NCBI GenBank assembly: GCA_020637595.1
Contig: JACKKE010000007.1
Coordinates: forward strand, 175,894 to 239,893
Length of the DNA stretch: 64,000 nucleotides
Direction: 5' to 3'
DNA from: Rhodobacter sp.
GTDB taxonomy: Bacteria; Pseudomonadota; Alphaproteobacteria; Rhodobacterales; Rhodobacteraceae
The notes beneath the pieces were generated by a model. The model searched no databases, had not been told where the DNA came from, and was given only the letters and a program-made list of their open reading frames with translations. Both the position numbers and the translations under genes were made by a program. This document shows, in pieces, positions 1-9,144 of the stretch; position 1 is the first letter of the stretch, and each line of letters begins with the position of its first letter.

Positions 1-1026
1 GGTCTGGACGAGCTGCACCACATGCTGATCCCGCTGGCCGCGACCTTTGAGGAACGCACCCAGGCCGAAGCGCCGTTGACCGATGTCAGCATCGACGAGG
101 ACAGCGAGGACGACAACACCGAAGGCGGCGACGAGACCCCCGACTGGGCCCCCACCGAAAAGCGCCCGCTGCAGGTTGCGGTGATCGGCCGTCCGAATGC
201 CGGGAAATCCACGCTGATCAACAAGATCATCGGCGAGGACCGGCTGCTGACCGGCCCCGAGGCCGGCATCACCCGCGATTCGATCAGCCTGCCCTTTACC
301 TGGGGCGGCACGCCGATGCGGCTCTTCGACACCGCGGGGATGCGCCGCAAGTCGCGCGTCACCGACAAGCTGGAAAAGCTCAGCGTGGCGGACGGGCTCA
401 GGGCGGTGAAATTCGCCGAAGTGGTCGTGGTGCTGCTGGACGCGGCGATCCCCTTTGAGACGCAGGATCTGCGCATCGCGGATCTTGCGGAACGCGAGGG
501 GCGCGCGGTCGTCGTCGCGGTCAACAAGTGGGATCTCGAAGACGACAAGCAGGACAAGCTGAAAGAGCTGCTGGCGGCCTTTGAGCGGAACCTGCCGCAG
601 CTCAAGGGCGCGCCGCTGATCACCGTTTCGGCCAAGACCGGCCGGGGTCTGGACCGTCTGCACGACGCCATCGTCAAGGCCCATGCGATCTGGAACCGCC
701 GGGTCGGCACCTCGCGGCTGAACCAATGGCTGGTGGCGATGACGGAATCGCACCCGCCCCCTGCCCCGGGCGGCCGCCGCATCAAGCTGCGCTACATGAC
801 CCAGGCCAAGACCCGCCCGCCAGGGTTCGTCATCAAGTGCTCGAACCCCGAGGATCTGCCCAAGGCCTATGAGCGGTATCTGGTCAACGGGCTGCGCCAG
901 AGTTTCGACATGCCAGGCACACCGATCCGGTTGTATCTGCGCGACTCGTCAGACCAGAATCCCTATAAGGCGCGCAAGAAACCATCGCATTCCCAGCTGA
1001 AAAAACACCTGAAGCCCGGGCGGTGA
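1..1026 (+). CDS. der: GTPase Der (EngA), 5'-truncated by the window edge
   Basis: Der is a double GTPase that binds the 50S ribosomal subunit and is needed for its maturation. The frame is open from base 1, so the first GTPase domain lies outside the window. What remains is an acidic linker (visible residues about 25-50), the second GTPase domain with its P-loop GRPNAGKST at about residues 63-71, a DTAG switch motif and an NKWD guanine-specificity motif, and then the C-terminal KH-like domain with a lysine-rich tail. The 341 residues seen match about 70 percent of a usual Der. A copy of a GC-rich dispersed repeat follows directly. The identification is secure. Confidence 0.97.
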   Translation, partial: GLDELHHMLIPLAATFEERTQAEAPLTDVSIDEDSEDDNTEGGDETPDWAPTEKRPLQVAVIGRPNAGKSTLINKIIGEDRLLTGPEAGITRDSISLPFTWGGTPMRLFDTAGMRRKSRVTDKLEKLSVADGLRAVKFAEVVVVLLDAAIPFETQDLRIADLAEREGRAVVVAVNKWDLEDDKQDKLKELLAAFERNLPQLKGAPLITVSAKTGRGLDRLHDAIVKAHAIWNRRVGTSRLNQWLVAMTESHPPPAPGGRRIKLRYMTQAKTRPPGFVIKCSNPEDLPKAYERYLVNGLRQSFDMPGTPIRLYLRDSSDQNPYKARKKPSHSQLKKHLKPGR

Positions 1027-1035
1027 CGGCGTGTC

Positions 1036-1117
1036 GGGGGCTCCTCGCCCCTGTCGCCAAGGGGGGGGGCACGCCCCCCTTGGGAAACCCCGTGCGTATT
1101 TGCGGCAAGATGAAAGG
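1036..1117 (+). repeat. Dispersed GC-rich intergenic repeat, copy 1
   Basis: This copy has a G-rich/C-rich inverted half, including a run of nine G, followed by a core around 1088-1117 with CCCCGTGCGTATTT then GGCAAGATGAAAG. The same arrangement, a GGGG...CCCC hairpin then a TATTT core then CAAAGATGA, returns at 20924-21012 (inverted), 24348-24432 and 53339-53404. From memory, similar elements are common between genes in Rhodobacterales. It sits directly after der and could act in 3'-end formation. Confidence 0.6.
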
Positions 1118-1225
1118 GCGCGACGTCGCCCGGTCGTTGCGAATGCAATGTCTTGATTCAGGTCAAGGTGCGGGGCGCGAATCGCGCGCAGGATGGCGGC
1201 GTATGATTTGATCGGAGCGCCTGTC

Positions 1226-1486
1226 ATGGGACTTTTCGCCAAACTCGACCGCCACGCGGATCTGATGAACCGGATGGCCGAGACCGTCCACACCGACCTG
1301 TCTGGGGCCTTGGCCCGGGAATCGCTCAGCGCGCAGGAGTTGCGTAACGCGATCATGGCCTGCGTCGGCTGCGAGGGCGGCAGCCAGTGCCCCGACTGGC
1401 TGGACAGGCACGCGGACGGAGCCGAAGACGCCCCGTCCTATTGCCGCAACCGCGCCGTTTTCCATCGGTTGAAGGAAGCCGTCTGA
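1226..1486 (+). CDS. DUF6455 family small protein
   Basis: This 86-residue protein is of a kind typical of Rhodobacteraceae, and its function is unknown. I chose the ATG at 1226 because a GGAG stands 8 bases upstream and the protein then begins MGLFAKLDRH; an upstream ATG at 1193 has no such site. The C-terminal half has four cysteines in a CVGC...C...C pattern, which could bind metal or form disulphides. It lies between der and the convergent mraY and interrupts what is usually a continuous mra/mur cluster. Confidence 0.75.
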   Translation: MGLFAKLDRHADLMNRMAETVHTDLSGALARESLSAQELRNAIMACVGCEGGSQCPDWLDRHADGAEDAPSYCRNRAVFHRLKEAV

Positions 1487-1550
1487 ACCGGACGGCTCTT
1501 GGCGCGGCAAAGCTGCTCGCGGGGCGGGAGCATCCGCCTCACGCGGCGGG

Positions 1551-2636
1551 TTACCGGATTTTCAGCGTCGCCAGACCGATCAGCGCCAGAACCAGCGAGA
1601 TGATCCAGAAGCGAATCACGATCTGAGGCTCGGCCCAGCCGCGTTTCTCGAAGTGATGATGGATCGGCGCCATCAGGAACACCCGTTTGCCGGTGCGCTT
1701 GAAATAGGCGACCTGGATGATGACGCTCAGCGCCTCGACCACGAAGAGGCCGCCGACGATTGCCAGCACGATCTCATGCTTGATCGCCACAGCGATCGCG
1801 CCCAGGGCCCCGCCCAGCGCCAGCGACCCGGTGTCGCCCATGAACACCGCCGCCGGCGGCGCGTTATACCACAGGAACCCCAGCCCGCCCCCGGCCAGCG
1901 CGGCGGTGAAAACCAGCAGCTCGCCGGTGCCGGGGACATAGTGCACGCCCAGGTATTCCGCAAAATTCAGGTTGCCGACGAAATACGAGATCAGCCCCAG
2001 CGTGCCCGCTGCGATCATCACCGGCATGATCGCCAGACCGTCCAGCCCGTCCGTCAGGTTCACCGAATTGGCCGCGCCGACGATCACGAACATCGCGAAG
2101 GGCACAAAGAACCAGCCGAGGTCGATCAGCACTTCCTTGAAGACCGGCAACGCCAGTTGTCCGGTCAGATCCGCCGGATGCAGCAGCATCGCCGCGACTG
2201 ACGCGGCCAGCGCGATCAGAAAGCCCAGCCCCAGCCGCACCCGCCCCGGCACACCCTTGTGGTTCGACTTCGACACCTTGGCGTAATCGTCGGCAAAGCC
2301 GATCAGGCCGAACCCCAGCGTCACGCCCAGAACGATCCAGACGAAGCCGTTGTCCAGCCGTGCCCAGAGCAGCGTCGACACCGTCAGCGCCGACAGGATC
2401 AGCAGCCCGCCCATCGTCGGCGTGCCCTTCTTGGTCAGCAGATGCGATTCCGGCCCGTCCTCGCGAATCGGCTGGCCCTTGCCCTGGCGCTTGCGCAGGA
2501 AGTCGATCAGCGGCTTGCCAAAGACAAAGCCGAAGATCAGCGCGGTGAAAAACGCCGCGCCGGCCCGCACGGTGATGTAGCGAAACAGGTTGAAGCCGAT
2601 GAACGTCTCGGAATATTCGGCGAGCCAATACAACAT
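1551..2636 (-). CDS. mraY: Phospho-N-acetylmuramoyl-pentapeptide-transferase
   Basis: MraY transfers phospho-MurNAc-pentapeptide from UDP onto undecaprenyl phosphate in the inner membrane, making lipid I. The 361-residue protein is hydrophobic throughout with about ten membrane segments. It carries the family signatures DDYAK, NLTDGLDGLA and the histidine motif HHHFEKRGW near the C-terminus. It follows murF with a gap of three bases and is the last gene of this minus-strand cluster. murD, ftsW, murG and murC, which often follow, are not here; the next gene is a DUF6455 gene on the other strand. Confidence 0.98.
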   Translation of the reverse strand: MLYWLAEYSETFIGFNLFRYITVRAGAAFFTALIFGFVFGKPLIDFLRKRQGKGQPIREDGPESHLLTKKGTPTMGGLLILSALTVSTLLWARLDNGFVWIVLGVTLGFGLIGFADDYAKVSKSNHKGVPGRVRLGLGFLIALAASVAAMLLHPADLTGQLALPVFKEVLIDLGWFFVPFAMFVIVGAANSVNLTDGLDGLAIMPVMIAAGTLGLISYFVGNLNFAEYLGVHYVPGTGELLVFTAALAGGGLGFLWYNAPPAAVFMGDTGSLALGGALGAIAVAIKHEIVLAIVGGLFVVEALSVIIQVAYFKRTGKRVFLMAPIHHHFEKRGWAEPQIVIRFWIISLVLALIGLATLKIR

Positions 2637-2639
2637 CCG

Positions 2640-4046
2640 CTAGTCTCCGCTGGTGTCGTCCGTCACGGGATGGCCGAGATTGCGCAGCGCATCGACCACG
2701 CGGGACACATAACTGCCTTTCGAGCCCTTCACCAGCACCACGTCGCCCGGACGCACCAGCCTATGCGCCTTGGCGCCAAGATCCTCGGCCTGCGCACAGC
2801 ATTTGCCGCGCTTGGCGTCAGGCAGGGCCTGCCAGAGTTCGGCCATGCGCGGCCCGACGGTGTGCACGATCTGCGCCGCGGCGATCCCCGGATGGCCGGC
2901 AATGGCGCGGTGCAGCGCGATCTCGTCGGGGCCCAGTTCCAGCATGTCGCCGAGGATCGCGATACGGCGCCCGCCGGGGCCCGGCTGCGAGACGGCCAGC
3001 ACATCCAGCGCCGCGGCGAGCGAGGCCGGGTTGGCGTTGAAGGCGTCGTCGATCAGGGTGAAGCGGGCATCCGTCGCCGGATCGAGGACCAGAACCTCAC
3101 GCTGACCGCGCCCTGCGGGCGGGCGCCAGCGGCCCAGCGCCTGCGCGGCCAGGGCCAGATCAAGGTCGAGCGCCTTGGCGACCGCCAGGCACCCGATCGC
3201 ATTCATCGCGAAATGGGGGCCGGAATCGACCAGCCGGACGTGATAGGTTTCGCCCTCAACGGCGGCGCTGGCAATCAGCGTCGAATTGGTCTGACGTATG
3301 GATGTCAGACCAATTTCTCCGGCTTTCCCGAAGCTCAGAGCCCGGTGCTCCTGCGCCGCCTTGGCCAGAATCGGCGCAACTGTCAGATCCGATGGAAAGA
3401 CTGCGATTCCATTGGGTTGCAGGCCAGAAAATATGTCAGACTTTTCATGGGCGATGCCGTCGAGCGTGCCGAACGCCTCAAGATGCGCAGGCGCGACGGT
3501 GGTGATCATCGCAACATCCGGGCGAGTCAGAGCGGCCAGCGGCGCGATCTCGCCCGGGTGGTTCATGCCGATTTCGACGACTGCGAAATCGGTCTCGCGC
3601 GGCAATCGCGCGAGGGTGATCGGCACCCCCCAGTGGTTGTTGAAACTGGCCTCGGCGGCATGCACCGTGCCGAACGCGGCCAACATCTCGCGCAGCATTT
3701 CCTTGGTCGAGGTCTTGCCCACCGATCCGGTGACACCGATGACGCGGGCGGTGCTGCGGGCGCGTCCGGCGGCCCCGAGCGCGGTCAGCGCGGCCAGCAC
3801 ATCCTCGACCACCAGGCAGGGGCCGGTCACCCCTTCGGGGACATGATCGACCAGCGCCGCCGCGGCCCCCTTGTCAAAGGCCTGGGCGACAAAGTCATGC
3901 CCGTCGCGGGCGGCCTTGAGCGCCACGAACAGATCGCCCGGCCGCAGCGAGCGCGTGTCGATCGAAAGCCCGGTGGCGGCAAAGGGCGCGGTGGCCTGTC
4001 CGCCGGTCGCGCGCTCTGCCTCGGAATGGGTCCATAGGGCCGTCAT
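2640..4046 (-). CDS. murF: UDP-N-acetylmuramoyl-tripeptide--D-alanyl-D-alanine ligase
   Basis: MurF adds D-Ala-D-Ala to the UDP-MurNAc-tripeptide in the cytoplasm, using ATP. The Mur-ligase P-loop GSVGKTSTKE is present, followed by the central ligase and C-terminal domains. The open frame extends upstream into murE, but the ATG at 4046 gives a product of 468 residues that starts MTALW. It also lies one base after the murE stop codon, so translation is probably coupled. The length fits the family. Confidence 0.97.
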   Translation of the reverse strand: MTALWTHSEAERATGGQATAPFAATGLSIDTRSLRPGDLFVALKAARDGHDFVAQAFDKGAAAALVDHVPEGVTGPCLVVEDVLAALTALGAAGRARSTARVIGVTGSVGKTSTKEMLREMLAAFGTVHAAEASFNNHWGVPITLARLPRETDFAVVEIGMNHPGEIAPLAALTRPDVAMITTVAPAHLEAFGTLDGIAHEKSDIFSGLQPNGIAVFPSDLTVAPILAKAAQEHRALSFGKAGEIGLTSIRQTNSTLIASAAVEGETYHVRLVDSGPHFAMNAIGCLAVAKALDLDLALAAQALGRWRPPAGRGQREVLVLDPATDARFTLIDDAFNANPASLAAALDVLAVSQPGPGGRRIAILGDMLELGPDEIALHRAIAGHPGIAAAQIVHTVGPRMAELWQALPDAKRGKCCAQAEDLGAKAHRLVRPGDVVLVKGSKGSYVSRVVDALRNLGHPVTDDTSGD

Positions 4047-4047
4047 G

Positions 4048-5523
4048 TCAAAGCTTTCCGTCCAGCGCCGCCACAGCAACGCTGGCCTGTTCCAGATCGT
4101 CGAAAGGATAGACCACGCCGGCGATGGTCTGGCCGGTCTCATGCCCCTTGCCAGCGATCAACAAGGCGTCCCCCGGCTCCAGCGCATCCACCGCCCTGAG
4201 GATGGCCTCGGCACGATCGCCAACCTCGGTCGCGTCGGGGCAAGATGTCATTATTTCTGCTCGAATAGTCGCCGGAACCTCGCTTCGCGGGTTGTCGTCT
4301 GTCACAAATACAACATCTGCGTTTTCCACCGCAGCCTTGCCCATCAGCGGTCGCTTGGTCTTGTCGCGGTCACCACCGGCCCCCAGCACGACGATCAGCC
4401 GCCCCATCACATGCGGCCGCAGCGCCCTGAGCGCGGTTTCCACCGCCGCCGGCGTATGCGCGTAGTCGACGAACACCGGCGCACCGTTGCCCCGGGTCGC
4501 CGCCAGCTGCATCCGACCGCGCACGCCCTGCAACTGCTCCATCGCCGCAATCGCGGCACCGGCCTCGGACCCGGTGGCCAGCACCAGCCCCAGCGCGACC
4601 AGCGCATTCGCGGCCTGGAACCCGCCGACCAGCGGCAGATGCACCTGATGCGCCTGCCCTTTCAGCGAAAACCGCAGATCCTGTCCGCGGGTCGAAAATC
4701 GCTGCGCCAGCATGCGCAATTCGCATTCGGCACCCTGCCCGACCCGGATCACCGGCTGTTCGACCTCCTGCGCCAGACGGGCGCCCCAGGGATCGTCGGT
4801 GTTGATCACCGCGATGCCGTCCTCGGGCAGCAGGCGATGGAACAATCCAGCCTTGGCCTGGAAATAGGCCTCCATCGTCGGGTGGTAATCGAGGTGATCC
4901 TGGCTGAGGTTGGTGAACCCCGCGGCCGCCAGCCGCACCCCTTCGAGCCGCCGTTGATCCAGCCCGTGCGACGAGGCCTCCATCGCCGCATGGGTCACGC
5001 CCTCGGCGGCGGCCTCGGCCAGCAGGCGCTGCAGGGTCACCGCGTCGGGGGTGGTATGGGCGAGCGGGGTCTCCCACGCGCCCTCGACGCCGGTGGTGCC
5101 GACATTGATCGCCGCATGGCCCAGCTGCGTCCAGAGCTGGCGGGCGAAACTGGCGACCGAGGTCTTGCCGTTGGTGCCGGTCACCGCGACCATCACTTCG
5201 GGCTGCGCACCAAAGAACAGCGCCGCCGCCATCGCCAGAGCCGAGCGCGCATCCTCGGCCACGACCAGCGCGGCACCGGGATGCCGGGCCAGGGCCTCGG
5301 CAGCCAGTGCGGCCCCGGCGCGATCGGTCAGAATGGCACTGGCGCCCATGCGCAGCGCCGGGTCGATGAACTCGGCCCCGTGCACGCGCGTTCCGGGCAG
5401 GGCCGCGAACAAAGTGCCGGGCCGAACCGCGCGGCTGTCCAGCGTGATCGCCGTCACGCGGGCCCGGGCGTTCCCGCTGCGGGCCGTCAGACCCAGTTCT
5501 GCAAGGCTCTTCGCGTCACTCAT
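4048..5523 (-). CDS. murE: UDP-MurNAc-tripeptide synthetase (meso-diaminopimelate adding)
   Basis: MurE adds the third amino acid to UDP-MurNAc-L-Ala-D-Glu. The 491-residue protein has the ligase P-loop GTNGKTSVAS. The DDNPR motif in the C-terminal domain is the known signature of enzymes that use meso-diaminopimelate rather than lysine, as expected for a Gram-negative bacterium. It lies between ftsI (29-base gap) and murF (one-base gap) in the same operon. Confidence 0.98.
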   Translation of the reverse strand: MSDAKSLAELGLTARSGNARARVTAITLDSRAVRPGTLFAALPGTRVHGAEFIDPALRMGASAILTDRAGAALAAEALARHPGAALVVAEDARSALAMAAALFFGAQPEVMVAVTGTNGKTSVASFARQLWTQLGHAAINVGTTGVEGAWETPLAHTTPDAVTLQRLLAEAAAEGVTHAAMEASSHGLDQRRLEGVRLAAAGFTNLSQDHLDYHPTMEAYFQAKAGLFHRLLPEDGIAVINTDDPWGARLAQEVEQPVIRVGQGAECELRMLAQRFSTRGQDLRFSLKGQAHQVHLPLVGGFQAANALVALGLVLATGSEAGAAIAAMEQLQGVRGRMQLAATRGNGAPVFVDYAHTPAAVETALRALRPHVMGRLIVVLGAGGDRDKTKRPLMGKAAVENADVVFVTDDNPRSEVPATIRAEIMTSCPDATEVGDRAEAILRAVDALEPGDALLIAGKGHETGQTIAGVVYPFDDLEQASVAVAALDGKL

Positions 5524-5552
5524 CCCAACCCCCTGCCGGCGCCAGCGGTTGC

Positions 5553-7328
5553 CTAGCGCAGCCGCAGGGCCGCATCAATCTCTGACTCGTCCTCGGGGCG
5601 CATTCCCATCACCGGGGCGATCCGGCGGATGATCTCGGCGGCGACCGGCACCACGGTCCAGCCCGCCGTGCGGCGGTTCTCGCCAGCGGCCATCACCTCG
5701 GGCTCGACCATCGTCACGACGACAACATAGCGCGGGTCCGTCATCGGGAACCCGCCGGCAAAGGTGGCGACCACGCGGTCGTCGTAATAGCCGCCGTCGG
5801 GGCGTGGCCGATCGGCGGTGCCGGTCTTGCCGCCCACCGCATAACCGTCGACCTGCGCGAACGAGGCCGTCCCGCGCGTCACCACCGAGCGCATCAGCGA
5901 GCGCATGATCCGCGAAGTCTCGGCCGAGATCAGCCGTTCGCCGGTGGTCGCATCCGGGCGGCGCACCAGGGTCGGCACCACACGATAGCCGCCGTTGATC
6001 AGCGCGGCATAGCCGGCGGCCAGATGCACCGGGGTGATCGCCAGCCCGTGACCATAGGAAATCGTCATCGCCGAGAGTTCCGACCACCGTTCGGGGAACT
6101 GCGGTCGCACGCGGGTGACCTCGGACAGTTCCAGCGACAACGGTTCGAGGAACCCGAACCGGCGCAGGAAATCGCGCTGGCGCTCGGGGCCGATCATCTC
6201 GGCCAGGTGGGCAGTGCCGATGTTCGAGGAATGGACAAAGACGTCCTCGACCGAAAGCCGCGCGCCGTAATCGTGGAAATCCTCGATCGCATAGCCGGCG
6301 ATGCGCAGCGGGCCACGGGTATCAACCATCGTTTCCGGTCCGACCAGACCGAGGTCGAGCGCCTGCGCGACGGCAAAGGACTTCATCACCGAACCGAGTT
6401 CATAGACCCCCTGCACCGCGTGGTTGAACAGCGGATGGTCGGCCGGATCACCGCTCAGGGGCGGTGCCGGGCGGTCGTTGGGGTCGAAATCGGGCAAGGA
6501 CGACATCGCCACGATCTCGCCGGTGTGGGCGTCCATGACAATCGCGGTGCCGGCGCCCGCATGCAGCATGGTGATGCCGCCGCCCAGAACCTCCTCGACG
6601 ATCGCCTGCACGCCCAGATCCAGTGACAGCGTCAGCGGGACATCGACCAGATCCGGGTCGCGCAGCCGCGCGTCCATCCGGTGCTCGATCCCGGCGGTGC
6701 CGACGATCTCGGCGGCGGTGACGCCTTGCTGGCCAAAAGCCGCGCCGCCCAGCACATGCGCGGCCAGGGTGCCGTTGGGATAGAGCCGCATCTCGCGCGG
6801 GCCCAGAAGCAGGCCGGGTTCGCCAATATCGTGCGCGGCCTGTGCCTGTTCCGGCGACAGGCGCGAGCGGATCCAGACAAAGCTGCGGTCGGGGTCGGTC
6901 AGACGTGCGGCAAGGCGGTCTTCGTCGAGGTCGGGAAAGATCCGCGCCAGCTCATGCGCGGCGCGCGCCCCGTCGATCATATAGCGCAGCTCGGCATAGA
7001 GCGAATTGGTCACCAGGTTGGTCGCCAGCACCCGGCCGTTGCGATCGAGGATCGTCGCCCGGTCACCGGCGATATTCTCGCCCTGATACACCGGGGGTTC
7101 GATCACCGGACTGGCCGCCAGCATCCCCATCCGCGCGCCGATCATCGCGTAACCGGCCAGAAAGAACGCCGCCAGGAACAGCAGACGCCATTCCGCGCGG
7201 CGCCGGCCGGCATCGCGGGCCTGTTCGCGGCGCAGGCGCAGGTTCTCGCGCTCGATGGGGCTGGGGTTGCGGCCCTGGGCGCGGGCGTCGAGGATACGCG
7301 CCAGCGGGCGCAGCGGGGTGCGGATCAC
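5553..7328 (-). CDS. ftsI: Septal peptidoglycan transpeptidase FtsI (PBP3)
   Basis: FtsI is the division-specific D,D-transpeptidase that cross-links septal peptidoglycan in the periplasm. The 591-residue protein has a basic cytoplasmic N-terminus, one membrane anchor at about residues 48-70, a pedestal domain, and the three penicillin-binding motifs in order: SVMK, SSN and KTG (in GGKTGTADRP). The start is a GTG at 7328 that overlaps the ftsL stop codon, so the two are probably translated in a coupled way. Confidence 0.97.
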   Translation of the reverse strand: MIRTPLRPLARILDARAQGRNPSPIERENLRLRREQARDAGRRRAEWRLLFLAAFFLAGYAMIGARMGMLAASPVIEPPVYQGENIAGDRATILDRNGRVLATNLVTNSLYAELRYMIDGARAAHELARIFPDLDEDRLAARLTDPDRSFVWIRSRLSPEQAQAAHDIGEPGLLLGPREMRLYPNGTLAAHVLGGAAFGQQGVTAAEIVGTAGIEHRMDARLRDPDLVDVPLTLSLDLGVQAIVEEVLGGGITMLHAGAGTAIVMDAHTGEIVAMSSLPDFDPNDRPAPPLSGDPADHPLFNHAVQGVYELGSVMKSFAVAQALDLGLVGPETMVDTRGPLRIAGYAIEDFHDYGARLSVEDVFVHSSNIGTAHLAEMIGPERQRDFLRRFGFLEPLSLELSEVTRVRPQFPERWSELSAMTISYGHGLAITPVHLAAGYAALINGGYRVVPTLVRRPDATTGERLISAETSRIMRSLMRSVVTRGTASFAQVDGYAVGGKTGTADRPRPDGGYYDDRVVATFAGGFPMTDPRYVVVVTMVEPEVMAAGENRRTAGWTVVPVAAEIIRRIAPVMGMRPEDESEIDAALRLR

Positions 7329-7639
7329 AGCGCGTCCTCCGAGCGGGAAGCAGGAAGCGGATAGCCGATCTCGTCAATGGTGCCGAACTGCCCGCCCACC
7401 AGTGGCAAGAGGCCGAGACGGGCGAAATTCATGTCGGCCAGCGCGCGCAGCCGTTCCGGGCGGTTCAGATAGGCCCATTCCGCCTGTTGCACGCCCAGCG
7501 CCTCGCGCAGGCTGCGGATTTCGGCGCGCAGCTCGCGCACGGTGTTCTTGGCCTCCTGGGTGCGGTGGTTCTGACCATAGGCCCAGATCGCCAGCCCGAT
7601 CACCGCAAAGGCCGAAAGCACATAGAACAGGCTGCGCAT
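7325..7639 (-). CDS. ftsL: Cell division protein FtsL
   Basis: This is a small divisome protein of 104 residues, with one membrane segment near the N-terminus (about residues 3-22) followed by a heptad-like charged stretch able to form a coiled coil. FtsL links FtsB/FtsQ with FtsW/FtsI. Sequence conservation in this family is low, so position between rsmH and ftsI is the main evidence. The ATG at 7639 shares a base with the rsmH stop codon (TGATG), which favours it over upstream starts. Confidence 0.88.
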   Translation of the reverse strand: MRSLFYVLSAFAVIGLAIWAYGQNHRTQEAKNTVRELRAEIRSLREALGVQQAEWAYLNRPERLRALADMNFARLGLLPLVGGQFGTIDEIGYPLPASRSEDAL

Positions 7640-8631
7640 CAGCGTCCTCCTTTCAGGGCAAGGCGCGGCAGCCCCAGCCCGTCGCGGTCGGCCGGCCCGG
7701 CCGGCGCATCGGTGCGCCGCGCGACACGCAACAGCGCCGAGCGCGCGCGGGGGTTCGCGGCGCATTCGGCCTCGTCGGGGCCGATGGGTTTGCGCGTCAC
7801 CAGGTCAAAGCGTGGCGCCTCGGCGGCGGCAAGCGGCGCGTGCCGGCTGCCCTGCCCGGCACGACCCGCGCGTTGCTGCATGAAGCGTTTGACGATCCGG
7901 TCCTCGAGCGAATGGAAACTGACCACCGCCAGCAGCCCACCGGGCTTCAGCGCGCGTTCGGCGGCCTCGAGCCCGTCGGCAAGTTCGTGGAATTCGGCGT
8001 TCACCGCGATCCGCAGTGCCTGGAAGCTGCGCGTGGCGGGGTGGCTTTGCCCCGGTTTCGGGCGGGGCAGGCACGAGGCGACGATCTCGGCCAGTTTCAG
8101 CGTGGTTTCAATAGGTTCCACCGCTCGCGCCGCGACGATCGCGCGGGCGATCCGCCGCGAGGCGCGCTCCTCGCCGTAATGGAACAGAATGTCGGCCAGT
8201 TCGGTGTCGCTGGCGTGGTTGACCAGATCGGCGGCCGAGATACCCTCCTGGCTCATCCGCATGTCCAGCGGGCCGTCCCGGGTGAACGAAAACCCGCGCT
8301 CGGCCATGTCGAGCTGCATCGACGAGACCCCGAGATCCAGCACCACGCCATCGAGCGGCTCGCCCGCCAGCGTATCAAGATCCGAAAACGTGCCCTGCAC
8401 CACCCGCAGCCGGTCACCCCAGGCGCGCCCCCACTCGGCGGCCATCGTCAGCGCCAGCGGGTCGCGGTCGATGCCGATCACCCGGTCGGCGCCGGCCTGC
8501 AAGAGGCCCCGCGTGTAGCCACCGGCGCCCAGTGTGCCGTCCAGCCAGACACCCGCCACCGGCGCCACTGCGGCCAGAAGGGGGCCGAGGAGCACGGGGA
8601 TATGCGGGGCGTCTGGTGTGTCGGCGGCCAT
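7639..8631 (-). CDS. rsmH: 16S rRNA (cytosine(1402)-N(4))-methyltransferase
   Basis: RsmH (MraW) methylates N4 of C1402 in the ribosomal P site using S-adenosylmethionine. The 330-residue protein starts with a typical HIPVLLGPLL segment and has the SAM-binding DGTLGAGGYTRG motif, the LDLGVSSMQLD motif and the SFHSLEDRIVKRFM motif of the family. It follows mraZ after six bases and overlaps ftsL. Confidence 0.98.
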   Translation of the reverse strand: MAADTPDAPHIPVLLGPLLAAVAPVAGVWLDGTLGAGGYTRGLLQAGADRVIGIDRDPLALTMAAEWGRAWGDRLRVVQGTFSDLDTLAGEPLDGVVLDLGVSSMQLDMAERGFSFTRDGPLDMRMSQEGISAADLVNHASDTELADILFHYGEERASRRIARAIVAARAVEPIETTLKLAEIVASCLPRPKPGQSHPATRSFQALRIAVNAEFHELADGLEAAERALKPGGLLAVVSFHSLEDRIVKRFMQQRAGRAGQGSRHAPLAAAEAPRFDLVTRKPIGPDEAECAANPRARSALLRVARRTDAPAGPADRDGLGLPRLALKGGR

Positions 8632-8637
8632 CGTCCT

Positions 8638-9144
8638 TCAGTCTTCGTCGTCGTCGATATCCGGGATCATCGCCAGCACCGCGCCATCGTCCTGCGCGTC
8701 CAGCCAAGAGTCGAAATCGTCGGCCGCGGCGTCACGCACGGCATTCGCCTTCATGATGTGGAACTGGTCGCCCAGACCGATGAACCGCACCTTGTCGGTC
8801 AGGCCCAGGCGCTCGCGGTGCTGCAGCGGCAGCAGCACGCGGCCATCTTCGAGGATCTGCGCCGGGAAGGCGCGGCCGAAATACAGCATCTCGGCGCGCT
8901 GACGGTCGGGCGTGCCGCGCTTCATCTTCTCGATGCCGCGGGTGATCTTCTGGTATTCGTCCATCGGGTAGCATTCGAGCTTGGTCCAGTTGGCCCCGCC
9001 GTGCACCACCATGAAGCTGGGGCGCAGGCCTTCGGTCCATTTCGGGTCGCGCGCCTGGACGACGGAACGGATCGGCCACGGAACGGACACACGGCCCTTT
9101 CCGTCGATCGCCTGTTCGTAGTCGTCGTAGAACTTCTCGACCAC
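8638..9144 (-). CDS. mraZ: Transcriptional regulator MraZ
   Basis: MraZ is a DNA-binding protein with two AbrB/SpoVT-like half-domains; in other bacteria it controls its own division and cell-wall operon. The 168-residue protein shows both half-sites (DGKGRVSVP near residue 15 and EDGRVLLPLQHRERLG near residue 95) and an acidic C-terminal tail. The start is a GTG at 9144; a TGA closes the frame 25 bases upstream, and an ATG at 9169 is out of frame. It is the first gene of the minus-strand cluster. Confidence 0.94.
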   Translation of the reverse strand: MVEKFYDDYEQAIDGKGRVSVPWPIRSVVQARDPKWTEGLRPSFMVVHGGANWTKLECYPMDEYQKITRGIEKMKRGTPDRQRAEMLYFGRAFPAQILEDGRVLLPLQHRERLGLTDKVRFIGLGDQFHIMKANAVRDAAADDFDSWLDAQDDGAVLAMIPDIDDDED

